Numbered from the stretch's first letter, positions 40,620 through 50,054 are shown. The stretch is DNA of 50,079 bases from Aerococcus agrisoli (GCF_003797145.1 NZ_RKMG01000014.1:1-50079); one strand, 5' to 3'. Made by a program: numbers and translations. Notes: generated by a model not told the origin, from the letters alone.

Positions 40620-43361
40620 CTAGAGCACATGACGTGCTGAGACATCAATTTCATCTAAAAGCCCTTCATCTACTGTGAAGTAAATGATTTGATGCGATTG
40701 TGCGAATTTTTGTAGGAAGCGGTAAATGTTGCTGCGGTATTGATGGTCAAGATGTGAGAAGGCTTCGTCGATAATAATTGGCAATTCAATGTTACCTAAT
40801 TGGGCATCGATAAAGGCAAAACGCATGGCCACGAATAGAATCACTTTTTCACCACGAGACAATTGGTTAACTGAAATAACCTCATCCTCTGCTGTGATGA
40901 CATCCATCCCTTCATCCGCGTACGTTAATTTAGTATATTTCCCATTTGATAAATCTAAAAGGAAACGAGAAGCGTTAGTTAACACGCGTTCTTTCACATC
41001 TGTTGATTCACCAACAGTTGCCTTTTCAAAGGTCGCAATCGCTAATTTATTGGCTGCCCAAGCAACGGCTAACTCATAGGCTTCATCCACTTTGGCTTGG
41101 TATGCTTGTAACAACTGTGGCGCAATGCCGTCGTTAGCAATCTCTTGGATTTGACTGCGTTTATCAGCTGTAGAACGCGTCAATTGACTGATTTCTTCTT
41201 CCATATCTTGGATATTGGTTTTCAATTCAGTTAATTGTGCTTCAACAGGTTGATCTTGTTGTAAGTAAATCGCTAAGTTTAAGTCCAAGTGATTCGCTAA
41301 AATATCATGACGGTTTTGTTTTTGTTGCATTTGATTTTGACGATCGATGGCCGCTAATAATTCATCACCAGATTTGAAGTTGTATTGGTCTAAAATACGT
41401 TCTTGATCAGCTTTAATCACTGACAATTCAGACTTCACTTGGTCACGACGGTTAGCACGGCTTTGTTCTTCGTATGTCGCGTAATCTTGGTTGGCTTGTT
41501 GACGACGAATGGTTAAATAATCATCTTCAAATTGTTGGAAGTAATCTTCCTCACTCAAGTCACCTTCATTTAATTGCGCTACATAGTCAGCCCATTGATC
41601 TTCATGAGCCTTCCCAAAGCTCGAAACGCCAAGCGCCATTTCCAATTGTTGGATTTTATTATCCAAATTGAAAATTTCATCGACATAAGCATCTTCAAGC
41701 CAAACTTCTGTTGAAATGTTTGGAGCTCCGCCCTTTTCAACCAGTAAAGTGTCTAACTCATCAGCCATTTCATTAAACTCTAGGTTTAATTTTTCCAATT
41801 GCTCTTCATGCACGACTTTATCGCGTTGGACTTCATTTAGCTCTGACTCGATATCATCAAGGTCTAAGTCGTAGGCCTCTAGACGGTTTTCATAGCGTTT
41901 GGTCGCTGCGCCCTGCATCATCAAACCAATTAGCAGGATCACGATACCAATGATGGTGGCCACCACGCCGGCGCCAAATAGGAAGGTCGTTGACGTAATA
42001 AAGTAAGCAATCAGCATCAATAAGCCCAGAACCGTCAAGACAATCCCGAAGTTACGGACCAGGTTTTCACCCTGTTTACCCGTTGCGACTAATTTTTCCC
42101 GTTCCGCCGCTAGCTCGTCAAATTCCTTTGTTAAATCCGCTTCACGTTGGTCCAATTGCGACATATCGCTTTGGCCGTGATTGTAAAAAATACGTTTATT
42201 TTCTAAGGCTTTGTAGCGTTGTTGCCAATGGTTACGCTCGTCATCGGTTAGTTCTTCTGGTAACTCGTCAACCGCTGAAGCCCCCAATAATTCCATCAAA
42301 CGTTGTTTTTCATAGCGACGTTCAATCAGGTCTTGGCTCAAATCTTCATTTTGACGCAAGCGGTCTCTAAAGGCACGTGCCTCTACAACCATTTGCTCAC
42401 TTACATTCGGATGATTTTGAATCCATTCCATTCCTAAGTTTGAAGAATTCACAGACTCTTCCGGATTTTCTGGCAAACCTTCAGATAACTCAGCCAATTG
42501 TTGGCTCAAGTGGTCGATTTGGTGGTCAGCTTGTAACCATTTGTTGGCCAAATCAGGTTCAAAGTCCACAAAATCAAAGGCTGCTAATTCATCGTGCAAA
42601 CGTAGGTATTCGTTCATCGATGTCGATTGTTGGTTGGCCAATTCTAGTTGGATTTCACCATTGGTCGCATCTTTTAAGTTGCTACGTAAGCGGTCCAGAC
42701 GGCTTGATTCTTTTTCATAAGCCTGACGTAATTCGAAATAAGCTGCTTCTTTATCTTGGGCTTTAATTAATTTTGCTTCCGCATCCTCAATATCTTGCAG
42801 TTTGCGATTCAAAGCTGGGTTCTTCCCATTTGGTTTGTACAGATCATCTGCTTGTTTGGCAATGGCCGGTGTGATTTCCGTCAAGACTTGACGACCAGAC
42901 ATCCCAATACTCATTAAGCTTTTTGAGAAATCTTCTTCATCATCCCAGATGAAGTCCATTAAATCATCTTCAGAAAAACCAAAGTAAGCTAGGTAATCTG
43001 TTTTCGTCAAATCGTTCCATAAAAATGAAACATCATTGGTTGTTTGTTTTTCTTCACCATTGATGGTGTAAGACAGATTTTGTTTACCATTGGTTTTGGT
43101 ACGTTCAATCATCACATCGCCATAGCGTGTGTTGGTTAGATACAAACGCCCACCATAACGGGCATTTTCGTTGGTATCGTAGTTACGTGTGTTTTTACGG
43201 CGTACATTGGGAAAACCAAACATAATACTTAATAAAAATGACATGAGGGTTGTTTTCCCAGACCCGTTAAGACCGTTAAATACATTTAAATTTGGCGTTA
43301 ATTGAAAAGATTGATCCACCCATTTCCCATAGCCAAATATTTCAAATCGTTGAATCTGCAT
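40620..43361 (-). CDS. yhaN: YhaN-like AAA ATPase with coiled coil and membrane hairpin
   Basis: A 913-residue SMC/Rad50-like ATPase. N-terminal Walker A VFNGLNGSGKTTLMSFLLSI, long coiled-coil regions on both sides (about residues 170-420 and 480-780), signature QLSRGEKVILFVAMRFAF, and Walker B LPIIIDEAFSHLD near the C-terminus. In the middle, a pair of hydrophobic helices (NFGIVLTVLGLLMLIAYFIT and FLFGAGVVATIIGIVILLIG) interrupts the coil, as in Bacillus YhaN, suggesting membrane attachment. It partners YhaO as an Mre11-Rad50-like complex. The start follows AAAGGAG; 2 bases after yhaO. Confidence 0.92.
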   Translation of the reverse strand: MQIQRFEIFGYGKWVDQSFQLTPNLNVFNGLNGSGKTTLMSFLLSIMFGFPNVRRKNTRNYDTNENARYGGRLYLTNTRYGDVMIERTKTNGKQNLSYTINGEEKQTTNDVSFLWNDLTKTDYLAYFGFSEDDLMDFIWDDEEDFSKSLMSIGMSGRQVLTEITPAIAKQADDLYKPNGKNPALNRKLQDIEDAEAKLIKAQDKEAAYFELRQAYEKESSRLDRLRSNLKDATNGEIQLELANQQSTSMNEYLRLHDELAAFDFVDFEPDLANKWLQADHQIDHLSQQLAELSEGLPENPEESVNSSNLGMEWIQNHPNVSEQMVVEARAFRDRLRQNEDLSQDLIERRYEKQRLMELLGASAVDELPEELTDDERNHWQQRYKALENKRIFYNHGQSDMSQLDQREADLTKEFDELAAEREKLVATGKQGENLVRNFGIVLTVLGLLMLIAYFITSTTFLFGAGVVATIIGIVILLIGLMMQGAATKRYENRLEAYDLDLDDIESELNEVQRDKVVHEEQLEKLNLEFNEMADELDTLLVEKGGAPNISTEVWLEDAYVDEIFNLDNKIQQLEMALGVSSFGKAHEDQWADYVAQLNEGDLSEEDYFQQFEDDYLTIRRQQANQDYATYEEQSRANRRDQVKSELSVIKADQERILDQYNFKSGDELLAAIDRQNQMQQKQNRHDILANHLDLNLAIYLQQDQPVEAQLTELKTNIQDMEEEISQLTRSTADKRSQIQEIANDGIAPQLLQAYQAKVDEAYELAVAWAANKLAIATFEKATVGESTDVKERVLTNASRFLLDLSNGKYTKLTYADEGMDVITAEDEVISVNQLSRGEKVILFVAMRFAFIDAQLGNIELPIIIDEAFSHLDHQYRSNIYRFLQKFAQSHQIIYFTVDEGLLDEIDVSARHVL

Positions 43362-43363
43362 AT

Positions 43364-44641
43364 TTAAAATCTCCTTTGTTCCTGGCTATAGCTTGCTTGT
43401 TCGAGGATGATTTGTTCTTTAGCCTTGGCAAGAATATCCGCTTTAAATTGGTCCACATCAATATTGGCACCAACTAAACGTTGCCATTGACCATTTTTCT
43501 CCAAATCAGCCACTAAAGTTTGGAACTGTTCATCGTCACTCGTAATGTCTTCAAAAGCACGTTTCATGCTGTCGTTAAAAACAGGTGACGGCGACCAAAC
43601 GGCTTGATTATTCACTTGAATATCTAGGGCAACTAGATACACTTTTTGCGCGCGTGAAGCATTTTGATTACGCAACGACCATTGTAATTGTTCTAACAAT
43701 TCGTCTGCATAAGTGTGCCACCAGTATAGGGATTCTTCATCGCCATTCGTGGTGAAGGTCATTCGAGAAATCACGTTCACAGCCTCATCTTTGGCATACA
43801 TAATATGGTCATGTAGTGCGACTTCAATGGTATTGCGTAAGCTTTCTAAACTATCTACAAGCCCTAGTTCACGCGTAGATTGTTGGAATTGCCATTCCGC
43901 TGTTTCGATGAATTCTAGATTGGTATAGCCACCTTTTTCAAGATTCACAATTAAGGCACCTTTGGCTCCGTCTTCTTTAAAGCTAGCACCTTGGATGTTC
44001 CCTGGATAAACCATTGTCGGATTTTCGTATAATACTTGTCCTTTATGGATATGGCCTAGTGCCCAGTAGTCAAAGCCGTGACTTACAAGGTCACTTGGGT
44101 TGAATGGTGCATAGTGCTTTTGCCCATTACTAGAAGAGTTGTCACCATGAATCATACCGATATGGATGTCCACAAGTGGATCTCTGGTAGGATATTCTGC
44201 TGAGCGGTCATCCGCAATCCATTGTTGGTCGTATGAAAAACCTGAAATGGCTACTTTTTCACCACGATGAGTTGAAAGATATTTGGTCTCTACTTCGTGG
44301 CCAAAAATATGAACATTATTTGGTAATTTCAAACGGTGATTGGCATCGGCGTCGAAATCATGGTTCCCGTATAACATATAAACAGGAATTTCCGCGTCTG
44401 CTAGGCGTTGCATACCGTTCGCAAAGGCAAATTGAGCGCGCAAAGTGGCGCGTGCCCCATGGTAGATATCCCCTACGATAAGGAAAAAATCGACCTGTTC
44501 ATTAATAGCTGTTTGAATTAAATTGTCAAAAGAATTTAATGTTGCTTCTGCTAAAGCATGTTGTAAGTAATCGTCTTTGATTGGTAAATTTTTGAAGGTT
44601 TGGTCTAAGTGCAAGTCTGCAGTATGAATAAATCTCACCAT
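43364..44641 (-). CDS. yhaO: YhaO-like DNA repair exonuclease (metallophosphoesterase)
   Basis: A 425-residue SbcD/Mre11-like nuclease: FIHTADLHLDQTF, FFLIVGDIYHGA, YMLYGNHDFDAD, MIHGDNSS and WALGHIHKGQ give the five phosphoesterase motifs with metal ligands. The C-terminal half is the capping and partner-binding part. ATG 44641 (GGAG 9 bases upstream) is chosen; the frame opens 11 codons earlier without a site. First gene of yhaONM. Confidence 0.93.
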   Translation of the reverse strand: MVRFIHTADLHLDQTFKNLPIKDDYLQHALAEATLNSFDNLIQTAINEQVDFFLIVGDIYHGARATLRAQFAFANGMQRLADAEIPVYMLYGNHDFDADANHRLKLPNNVHIFGHEVETKYLSTHRGEKVAISGFSYDQQWIADDRSAEYPTRDPLVDIHIGMIHGDNSSSNGQKHYAPFNPSDLVSHGFDYWALGHIHKGQVLYENPTMVYPGNIQGASFKEDGAKGALIVNLEKGGYTNLEFIETAEWQFQQSTRELGLVDSLESLRNTIEVALHDHIMYAKDEAVNVISRMTFTTNGDEESLYWWHTYADELLEQLQWSLRNQNASRAQKVYLVALDIQVNNQAVWSPSPVFNDSMKRAFEDITSDDEQFQTLVADLEKNGQWQRLVGANIDVDQFKADILAKAKEQIILEQASYSQEQRRF

Positions 44642-44710
44642 ATTGATTACTCCGTTCTCGTGTAATTTTGGCATTTTATTGATGTAAATTTGTTAAATTG
44701 CCTTATTATT

Positions 44711-44740
44711 ATTTTAACATACACATTAGAAAGTTGTGAA
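44711..44740 (-). promoter_or_regulatory. Putative promoter of yhaONM
   Basis: Reverse strand TTCACA (44735-44740), an 18-base spacer and TAAAAT (44711-44716). Confidence 0.5.
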
Positions 44741-44801
44741 AATTGACGCTATTTAATAGGATTTTAAAGCATAATTAATCATTTGACACACAAATGAAAA
44801 A

Positions 44802-44965
44802 TAGGATGTGAACGCGGGCGTTTAGACAGGCACACTGGAAGAGATATGCAGTAGCAAGCTTAGCTTGCGGCAAATATCTCTGAAGTGGAGACCTGTCTGC
44901 CCGAGCGAACTCGACTTCATAGGATGTGAGAAAAAGCGTTCAGCCCTCAACCGGTGGAGAAAGGA
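44802..44965. repeat. Long nested-hairpin element, copy C
   Basis: One complete unit, TAGGATGTGAACGCGGGCGT ... CACTGGAAGAGATATGCAG, loop TAGCAAGCTTAGCTTGCGGC, closing AATATCTCTGAAGTGGAGAC, CTGTCTGCCCGAGCGAACTC, GACTTCATAGGAT (44802-44932). Then the opening of a second, AGCGTTCAGCCCTCAACCGG, and of a third, GGATGAGACAAAAA, that have no closing halves. Lies between yhaO and the YheA-like gene. Confidence 0.78.
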
Positions 44966-44997
44966 TGAGACAAAAATATAAAATCTTCGATTTTCGT

Positions 44998-45119
44998 CCT
45001 TCAGTGTGCGTTCCTTATAGCCGTGAGACCATTGAAAGCCAAGGTCTTTCAATTTGAAATCGAGCCAAGGTCTTGATTTCATCCTTTTTCACGGCATAGG
45101 AACTGCACTTTCAGTCCTT
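44998..45119. ncRNA. Three-way-junction structure of unknown type
   Basis: Outer arms CAGTGTGCGTTCCTTATAGC (with CGTGAGA) and TTTCACGGCATAGG (with AACTGCACTTTCAG) pair over about 28 bases. Between them sit two hairpins: ATTGAAAG/CTTTCAAT (45031-45053) and TGAAATC/GATTTCA (45054-45081). Both carry the same loop, GCCAAGGTCTT. The geometry suggests a folded RNA or DNA element. No promoter is evident and it matches no RNA family I know. Confidence 0.4.
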
Positions 45120-45172
45120 TAACTAATCCTAGTCATAAATTCCAACAAAGATTAAACATACATTTTCAAAGC

Positions 45173-45214
45173 AAAAGACGCCAACAAATCTTATAACGAA
45201 TTGTTGACGTCTTT
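45173..45214 (-). terminator. Terminator of the PBP-yheA transcript
   Basis: Reverse strand AAAGACGTCAACAATTCGT pairs with the TTTGTTGGCGTCTTTTG side (one mismatch), followed by a T-run. Confidence 0.75.
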
Positions 45215-45262
45215 ATTTTCGGGATTTTGTCCCAACATCTTCCTTGCTAATATATAGCTATT

Positions 45263-45634
45263 TTAGTTTTGTTCTTTGTTCATCAATGATTGATAAATTT
45301 CGTTGATTGGACGTGTTACTGCTTGGTTGATATCTTCCACAACAGTGTTCAATAAACGTTCTTTATTCATTAAATCAGAGATTACTGCGTTGCCTGCCAA
45401 TTTTTCTTGTAATTCGTTGGCATTTTTTTCATCTTCTTCAGTAATTTCTTGACCCATTTGTGCTTTTAATTGGAAACTTGTTTGTAAAGCACGGAATTCA
45501 TTGTAAATACCGTAAGCTTCTTCATCGTTTTTCAATGCTTCGATTGCTGCAACTAGATCTTTGTATGTATCTTGGTCACGGATGTCGCGTTCCAATTGAT
45601 TGATAGTATCGTAAATATTTGCCAAAATGTTCAC
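45263..45634 (-). CDS. YheA/YlbF-family protein
   Basis: A 123-residue helical protein of the YlbF/YmcA/YheA group (Bacillus YheA, UPF0342): NILANIYDTINQLERDIRD, FRALQTSFQLKAQMGQEITE, DLMNKERLLNTVVEDINQAV. In Bacillus, YlbF and YmcA form a complex that assists RNase Y; the role of YheA is not established. GAGGAG precedes the ATG. It follows the PBP gene by about 107 bases and may be co-transcribed. Confidence 0.85.
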   Translation of the reverse strand: MNILANIYDTINQLERDIRDQDTYKDLVAAIEALKNDEEAYGIYNEFRALQTSFQLKAQMGQEITEEDEKNANELQEKLAGNAVISDLMNKERLLNTVVEDINQAVTRPINEIYQSLMNKEQN

Positions 45635-45740
45635 TCCTCAAATTTTGTATAACCAATGTGGTTATAGCTTCTTATATGATTCAATATATCATTTTTTCAA
45701 TTTGATTGAAAGTCATGACCTCTTTAACAAGTCCAACCTC

Positions 45741-47843
45741 TTATTCACCAGAACCAAATAGTCCTTGGAAGAAATCTTGCGCGCCTTGGATAACAGAATC
45801 TAGTACATTACCAGTGCTATCGTTATTTTCACCAGTTGATTCATCGCTCGATGATGATTCTGAAGCTGCATCTTCTTCTGCTTGTAATTGATTGTATTCT
45901 GCATAGGCAGATTCAATGGTAAAGGCTGTACCAGGGCTTGCTTGTAGTAGTGGTGTCAAAATAGCAGAGAAGGCTGTTTTAGACGTTGATGTAGAGCCAT
46001 ACCACAAGTAACTATCTTCAGTAGTCTCATCAAATCCATACCAAGTAGCAAGTACAAAGTCTGGTGTGTAAGCAATATCCCACTCGTCGCTATTACCAAG
46101 GGTCGAGTCTTGACTTTCATTAGAACCAGTTTTACCAGCAACTTCGTAACCTTCTGGCTCGATTGTTGCACCCGTACCACCTTCATCATAAACAGATAGG
46201 AGGATAGAGGTCATTTCTTCGGCCACTTCCGCACTAACGGCTTGGTTTTGGGTTGGTTCTTGTTCTTCTACAACCACGTTGCCTTGTTGGTCTTCAATGC
46301 GGGTAATGAAGTACCCTTCTGAACGAACCCCTTCATTGGCAAAGGCTGTATAGGCTGAAGCCATTTGAAGCGGAGATACTCCATTTTCTATTGACCCCAA
46401 TGCAGTAGTTAAGTTCTTGTCCGCTTCAACATACGGAATACCAAATTTCGCCAATTGCTCAAGCGAAGCGTCCACACCCATTTCATTCATCATCCACACG
46501 GCAGAGGTGTTTTTCGATTTGGCTACGGCATCCCATAATAGAATTTCCCCAACGGATTCAAAGTTCCAGTTTTCAGGTGCATAGCCATCTCCGTAGGTCA
46601 TCACTTCATCCGGAATGACGGATTGGGCAGTATAGCCATTTTCCAACGCTAAAGCGTACACCAATAACGGCTTGATGGTTGAAGCTGGGTTACGAGAGAT
46701 TTGTGTTCCTCGGTTATAGCCCCTGAAGGTATATTCACCCGTTCCACCAACTGTTGCATATACACCACCCGTTGTGGGATCCATCATGACTGAAGCTGAT
46801 TGTGCAGGCTCACCAGACGGCGAAGTTGGGAAGACTGTTGTATCCGCATAGGCTGTTTGCATTTCAGTCTGATAGGTTTGGTTTAGATTCGTATAAATTT
46901 TGTAATTCCCATTCATAATATCTTCTTCAGTTAAACCAAACTTGTTGATGGCCTCATTGATGACCGCATCGAAGTAGTATGGATACGCATACGCATCATT
47001 GGCAATTTCATTATTCATTTGTACCATCTCTGTGGCAATTGCAGCATCTGCTTCTTCTTGCGTTAAGAATTCGTTATCCGCCATCAATTGTAAAATGGTG
47101 TCACGACGTTCAAGCGTGGCATCATAATCATCAACTGGATTATAGATTGTAGGTCCTTTTAAGGCACCGGCAATCACTGCCGCATCTTCAACTGGTACTT
47201 CAGATGCTGACATACCAAAGTATTTTTGACTTGCGTCTTCTACCCCGTATGCACCATTACCGAAATACGCATTATTTAAATACATTTCAAGAATTTCTTG
47301 TTTGGTATAATTTTTCTCAATTTCAAAAGCCAAGAAAAGTTCTTTCAACTTCCGAATAATGGATTGATCATTATCTAGAAAGGCATTCTTCACCAACTGT
47401 TGGGTAATGGTAGAACCACCACCGACAATACCACCACTCGTGATATAGCCCACAGCTGCACGCCCAATCCCAATAATATCAAAACCATTATGGCTGTAAA
47501 AACGTTTATCTTCCGTTGATATTACTGCATCTTGGATATTGGTCGAAATTTCATCAAGACTAACATACGTTCCCGAGTCATTGGAAATTTCCCCGGCATA
47601 AGTGCCGTCTTGGTCGTAAAACTCAGTCGTCACTTGTAGTTTCGCAGGCAAGTCACTAATATCTGTTGTTTTCGCACCAATTAATAAATATGATTCAAAG
47701 ACAAACCCAAAGGCCAAGACAAAGAAAATAATCCATCTTGTTAACCTAAGTTTCTTCCACAGCTTGCGAAATTTTTGCCACAAGCTATCCTTTGAATCCG
47801 TCGAATAGATATCATGATCATTCGATTCAAAATTATTTCGCAT
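45741..47843 (-). CDS. Class A penicillin-binding protein (PBP1a type)
   Basis: A 700-residue bifunctional peptidoglycan synthase. Short cytosolic tail, one membrane helix (WIIFFVLAFGFVFESYLLIG), then a GT51 transglycosylase domain with EDKRFYSHNGFD (catalytic Glu) and GGSTITQQLVKN. A transpeptidase domain follows, with SxxK in NPASTIKPLLVYAL, SxN in SKNTSAVWMM and KTG in VAGKTGSNES. All catalytic motifs are intact. The C-terminus is a Ser/Asp/Glu-rich tail (about residues 660-700). Closest to PonA/PBP1a of Lactobacillales. Confidence 0.93.
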   Translation of the reverse strand: MRNNFESNDHDIYSTDSKDSLWQKFRKLWKKLRLTRWIIFFVLAFGFVFESYLLIGAKTTDISDLPAKLQVTTEFYDQDGTYAGEISNDSGTYVSLDEISTNIQDAVISTEDKRFYSHNGFDIIGIGRAAVGYITSGGIVGGGSTITQQLVKNAFLDNDQSIIRKLKELFLAFEIEKNYTKQEILEMYLNNAYFGNGAYGVEDASQKYFGMSASEVPVEDAAVIAGALKGPTIYNPVDDYDATLERRDTILQLMADNEFLTQEEADAAIATEMVQMNNEIANDAYAYPYYFDAVINEAINKFGLTEEDIMNGNYKIYTNLNQTYQTEMQTAYADTTVFPTSPSGEPAQSASVMMDPTTGGVYATVGGTGEYTFRGYNRGTQISRNPASTIKPLLVYALALENGYTAQSVIPDEVMTYGDGYAPENWNFESVGEILLWDAVAKSKNTSAVWMMNEMGVDASLEQLAKFGIPYVEADKNLTTALGSIENGVSPLQMASAYTAFANEGVRSEGYFITRIEDQQGNVVVEEQEPTQNQAVSAEVAEEMTSILLSVYDEGGTGATIEPEGYEVAGKTGSNESQDSTLGNSDEWDIAYTPDFVLATWYGFDETTEDSYLWYGSTSTSKTAFSAILTPLLQASPGTAFTIESAYAEYNQLQAEEDAASESSSSDESTGENNDSTGNVLDSVIQGAQDFFQGLFGSGE

Positions 47844-48085
47844 AGTATTCTTCCTATTCTTTTTGTTTTCAGTATTTCCCTAATTTTACTTTTATTTTAA
47901 CAGAAACAAGGAGAGTTCATTCGGCCTTAAGTAGTATCTTTCAAACTTATCCATCCATATATTGCTGTATTGAAAATGGTGACAGCAAAAAATGCCATCA
48001 CCGCCGAATCCTCGACCTTCATTCTTGCACGGACAAAAATAAAACACAAGCAAACACCCCACAAATTAACCAATAATTAAAAAAA

Positions 48086-48209
48086 TAGGATGTGAGCGCG
48101 GGGGTTCTGACTGGTAACACTGGAGGAAATATGCAGTAGCAAGTGCAACTTGCTGCAAATATTTCCGAAGTGGAGACCTGTCTGCCCACGCGAACTCAAC
48201 TTCATAGGC
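48086..48209. repeat. Long nested-hairpin element, copy D (single unit)
   Basis: The simplest copy: TAGGATGTGAGCGCGGGGGT, CACTGGAGGAAATATGCAG, loop CAGTAGCAAGTGCAACTTG, then AAATATTTCCGAAGTGGAGA, CCTGTCTGCCCACGCGAACT, CAACTTCATAGG. Arms AAATATGCAG/CTGCAAATATTT and GACTGGT/ACCTGTC pair around a strong AGCAAGT/ACTTGCT core. It abuts the GAGGGC hairpin of palindromic element copy 4. The stretch 47844-48085 upstream shows nothing beyond the PBP promoter region. Confidence 0.8.
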
Positions 48210-48229
48210 TGTTAGGACTTCATGCGGGC

Positions 48230-48550
48230 AAAAGAGGGCTGCATGGCCCTCTTTTCATTTTGATTTTCAGAAGTGATTTTGCGGTTTTCACACTGATTGT
48301 TTAGGATTTTATCCGGCTTGCGGGAGATTGTATTTATCAAAATTAAAATAACCGCTATTTGAACATTTCAGGGCCCTGAAGTGTTCAAAATGAGAAAATT
48401 CGCGTCACACAGAGGGCTGTGTGATTTCCTTTTTTGAAGTCGAATCACACAGACAGTTTTGTGAACCATTTTTTCTCATAAATGTTCACACAGCCCCTTG
48501 AAGTAATCAATATCCGCTTATATCCATTTTTATAAATGAAATGTTGTATT
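48230..48550. repeat. Large palindromic element, copy 4, with GAGGGC hairpin
   Basis: Begins with hairpin AAAAGAGGGC, TGCATG, GCCCTCTTTT (about 48230-48255), then TCATTTTGATTTTC, TTTTATCCGGCTTG (from 48307) and the palindrome from GATTGTATTTATC (48326) to AAATGTTGTATT (48538-48550). Inner pairs: GGGCCCTGAAG, CACACAGAGGGCTGTGTG, GAATCACACAG and TTCTCATAAATGTTCACACAGCCCC. Same orientation as copy 3, opposite to copies 1 and 2. Confidence 0.8.
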
Positions 48551-48570
48551 TTTGCCCACCTTATAATAAA

Positions 48571-48648
48571 TATGTAGCTGATGATTCGACTGAAATTACA
48601 AAGGAACCTAGTGTAGGTGCATACCCAGGCGCAGTAACATACACGTAA
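48571..48648 (+). pseudogene. Possible remnant of a surface-protein C-terminus
   Basis: A short open frame ending at TAA 48646-48648 reads YVADDSTEITKEPSVGAYPG, then AVTYT. Its composition recalls the end of a secreted or wall protein repeat domain. There is no start, binding site or upstream coding continuity. It may be chance. Confidence 0.2.
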
Positions 48649-48682
48649 ATCGTATTTAGCCTAGCCCACCTCTGAAAATCCA

Positions 48683-48730
48683 CAAAAAAAATCCCCAGCT
48701 TTCACGCAATCGTGCGCTTCTACTGGGGAT
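48683..48730 (-). terminator. Terminator of the DUF4153-like gene
   Basis: Reverse strand ATCCCCAG and CTGGGGAT enclose an inner stem (GCGCACGATTGCGTG) and are followed by TTTTTTTTG, 17 bases after the stop codon. Confidence 0.85.
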
Positions 48731-48746
48731 GATTAGTAGTTATCGA

Positions 48747-50054
48747 TTAGTCGGTTTCTTGTTCTTTGATGAGTAAGATAAAGTTACCAGAACCCTCTAA
48801 AACACTAGAATTTTCATTTTGCCAAATGGTTAAGTTTTGGACAACCAACATACCGCGATAAGAATCTTCGCTCGAATCTTGTAGGAAGACTGCTTCTTCA
48901 TCGGTCAGGTTGATGTTTTGCATGGTACCAATTTCTGTGATTGGTTGTAAATCGAAGACCATATCTTCACCAGTAGTGATTTCTTGGATACGTAATTTCG
49001 TACCGTCGATGATCTGCGTGGTGAAATTTTCACCCAATGCTTCAAAGGTATTGGTTGCACCTGTCGCATCTGCATAAAGGAAGACCATTTCGGCCCCACC
49101 ATCGATATTCAGTTCAACAGACGGATTCATGCCTTCAGATAAACTTGCAGTTAAGTAGTATGAACTACCATTACCATTATTTTGCGCATCGTACAATAAG
49201 GCTAAATCTTCATACTCGTTGAAATCAGATGGAATTGCATCGATTTCATCAACCATGTTTTGTTGCAACATAAACTCTAGTGATGAACGTAATTGTCTCA
49301 CCTCGGTTTGTGACAAATCTGCCACATTTGCCTCGGTTAAATGTAATTCATCATTATAGAGTAAGGTTGGATTTTCACGGATGATTTTACTAAAGATAAA
49401 TTTTTGACTTGCTTCAGATGTTGTAATCGCATCGACTGGTGGCATTGCAGAAACGAATAAGCCCAATGCAAGTAAAGCTGGAACCCATTTGATATTTCTA
49501 CGATATAAGACGGCAGCTAACACTGAAATCAAACAAAATACAATGATGAGGTAACGTCCTATCGTCACACCATAGATTGCACTATAGGTGATGGAGCGAT
49601 AGAGCTGGAACAAGGATGCGATTAAAACTGCAACCGTGTAACCCCAAGTAAAATGTTTAACGATAGGTCGATCGATGTCTTGTAATAAGAACAAGACGAT
49701 CCATCCAATGGCTAAGTAGGAAAGCATGACATACTCAATTCGTATGTCCGTCCAATCATGAATCTGCATGCCTAGATAAATGAGAATAACAGCAGTGTAA
49801 ATCAAAATGATAGGCATAAAAATTTTGGTTAAAATGATATCCAATATTTTATTGGTATCCGGCGTCATTTTGCCCTCACCCAATAAAAATGGGGTTGTGA
49901 AATAAGATTGTTGCGACAACAAATGTACTGGTAAAATGACGAATCCACACACAGCCAACACATCAATGTAGTAACCACTTGGCACTTCACTAATTAAAGT
50001 TGACCAGGCAGTCAACACAATCATCAAACCAATTGCCAGGATCCCTACAAACAA
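48747..50054 (-). CDS. DUF4153-like polytopic membrane protein, N-terminal part missing or beyond the edge
   Basis: A frame of about 435 residues with about eight hydrophobic helices, then an extracytoplasmic domain of about 220 residues (from SEASQKFIFSKIIRENPTLL). The segment NKILDIILTKIFMPIILIYT is typical of DUF4153 proteins. Function unknown. These proteins usually run about 600 residues, so an N-terminal portion seems absent. The frame is closed upstream by TAG at 50076-50078. The only start near the edge is TTG 50054, without a good binding site. Either a nonsense or frameshift mutation splits the gene, or this is a genuinely short member. Confidence 0.7.
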   Translation of the reverse strand: MFVGILAIGLMIVLTAWSTLISEVPSGYYIDVLAVCGFVILPVHLLSQQSYFTTPFLLGEGKMTPDTNKILDIILTKIFMPIILIYTAVILIYLGMQIHDWTDIRIEYVMLSYLAIGWIVLFLLQDIDRPIVKHFTWGYTVAVLIASLFQLYRSITYSAIYGVTIGRYLIIVFCLISVLAAVLYRRNIKWVPALLALGLFVSAMPPVDAITTSEASQKFIFSKIIRENPTLLYNDELHLTEANVADLSQTEVRQLRSSLEFMLQQNMVDEIDAIPSDFNEYEDLALLYDAQNNGNGSSYYLTASLSEGMNPSVELNIDGGAEMVFLYADATGATNTFEALGENFTTQIIDGTKLRIQEITTGEDMVFDLQPITEIGTMQNINLTDEEAVFLQDSSEDSYRGMLVVQNLTIWQNENSSVLEGSGNFILLIKEQETD

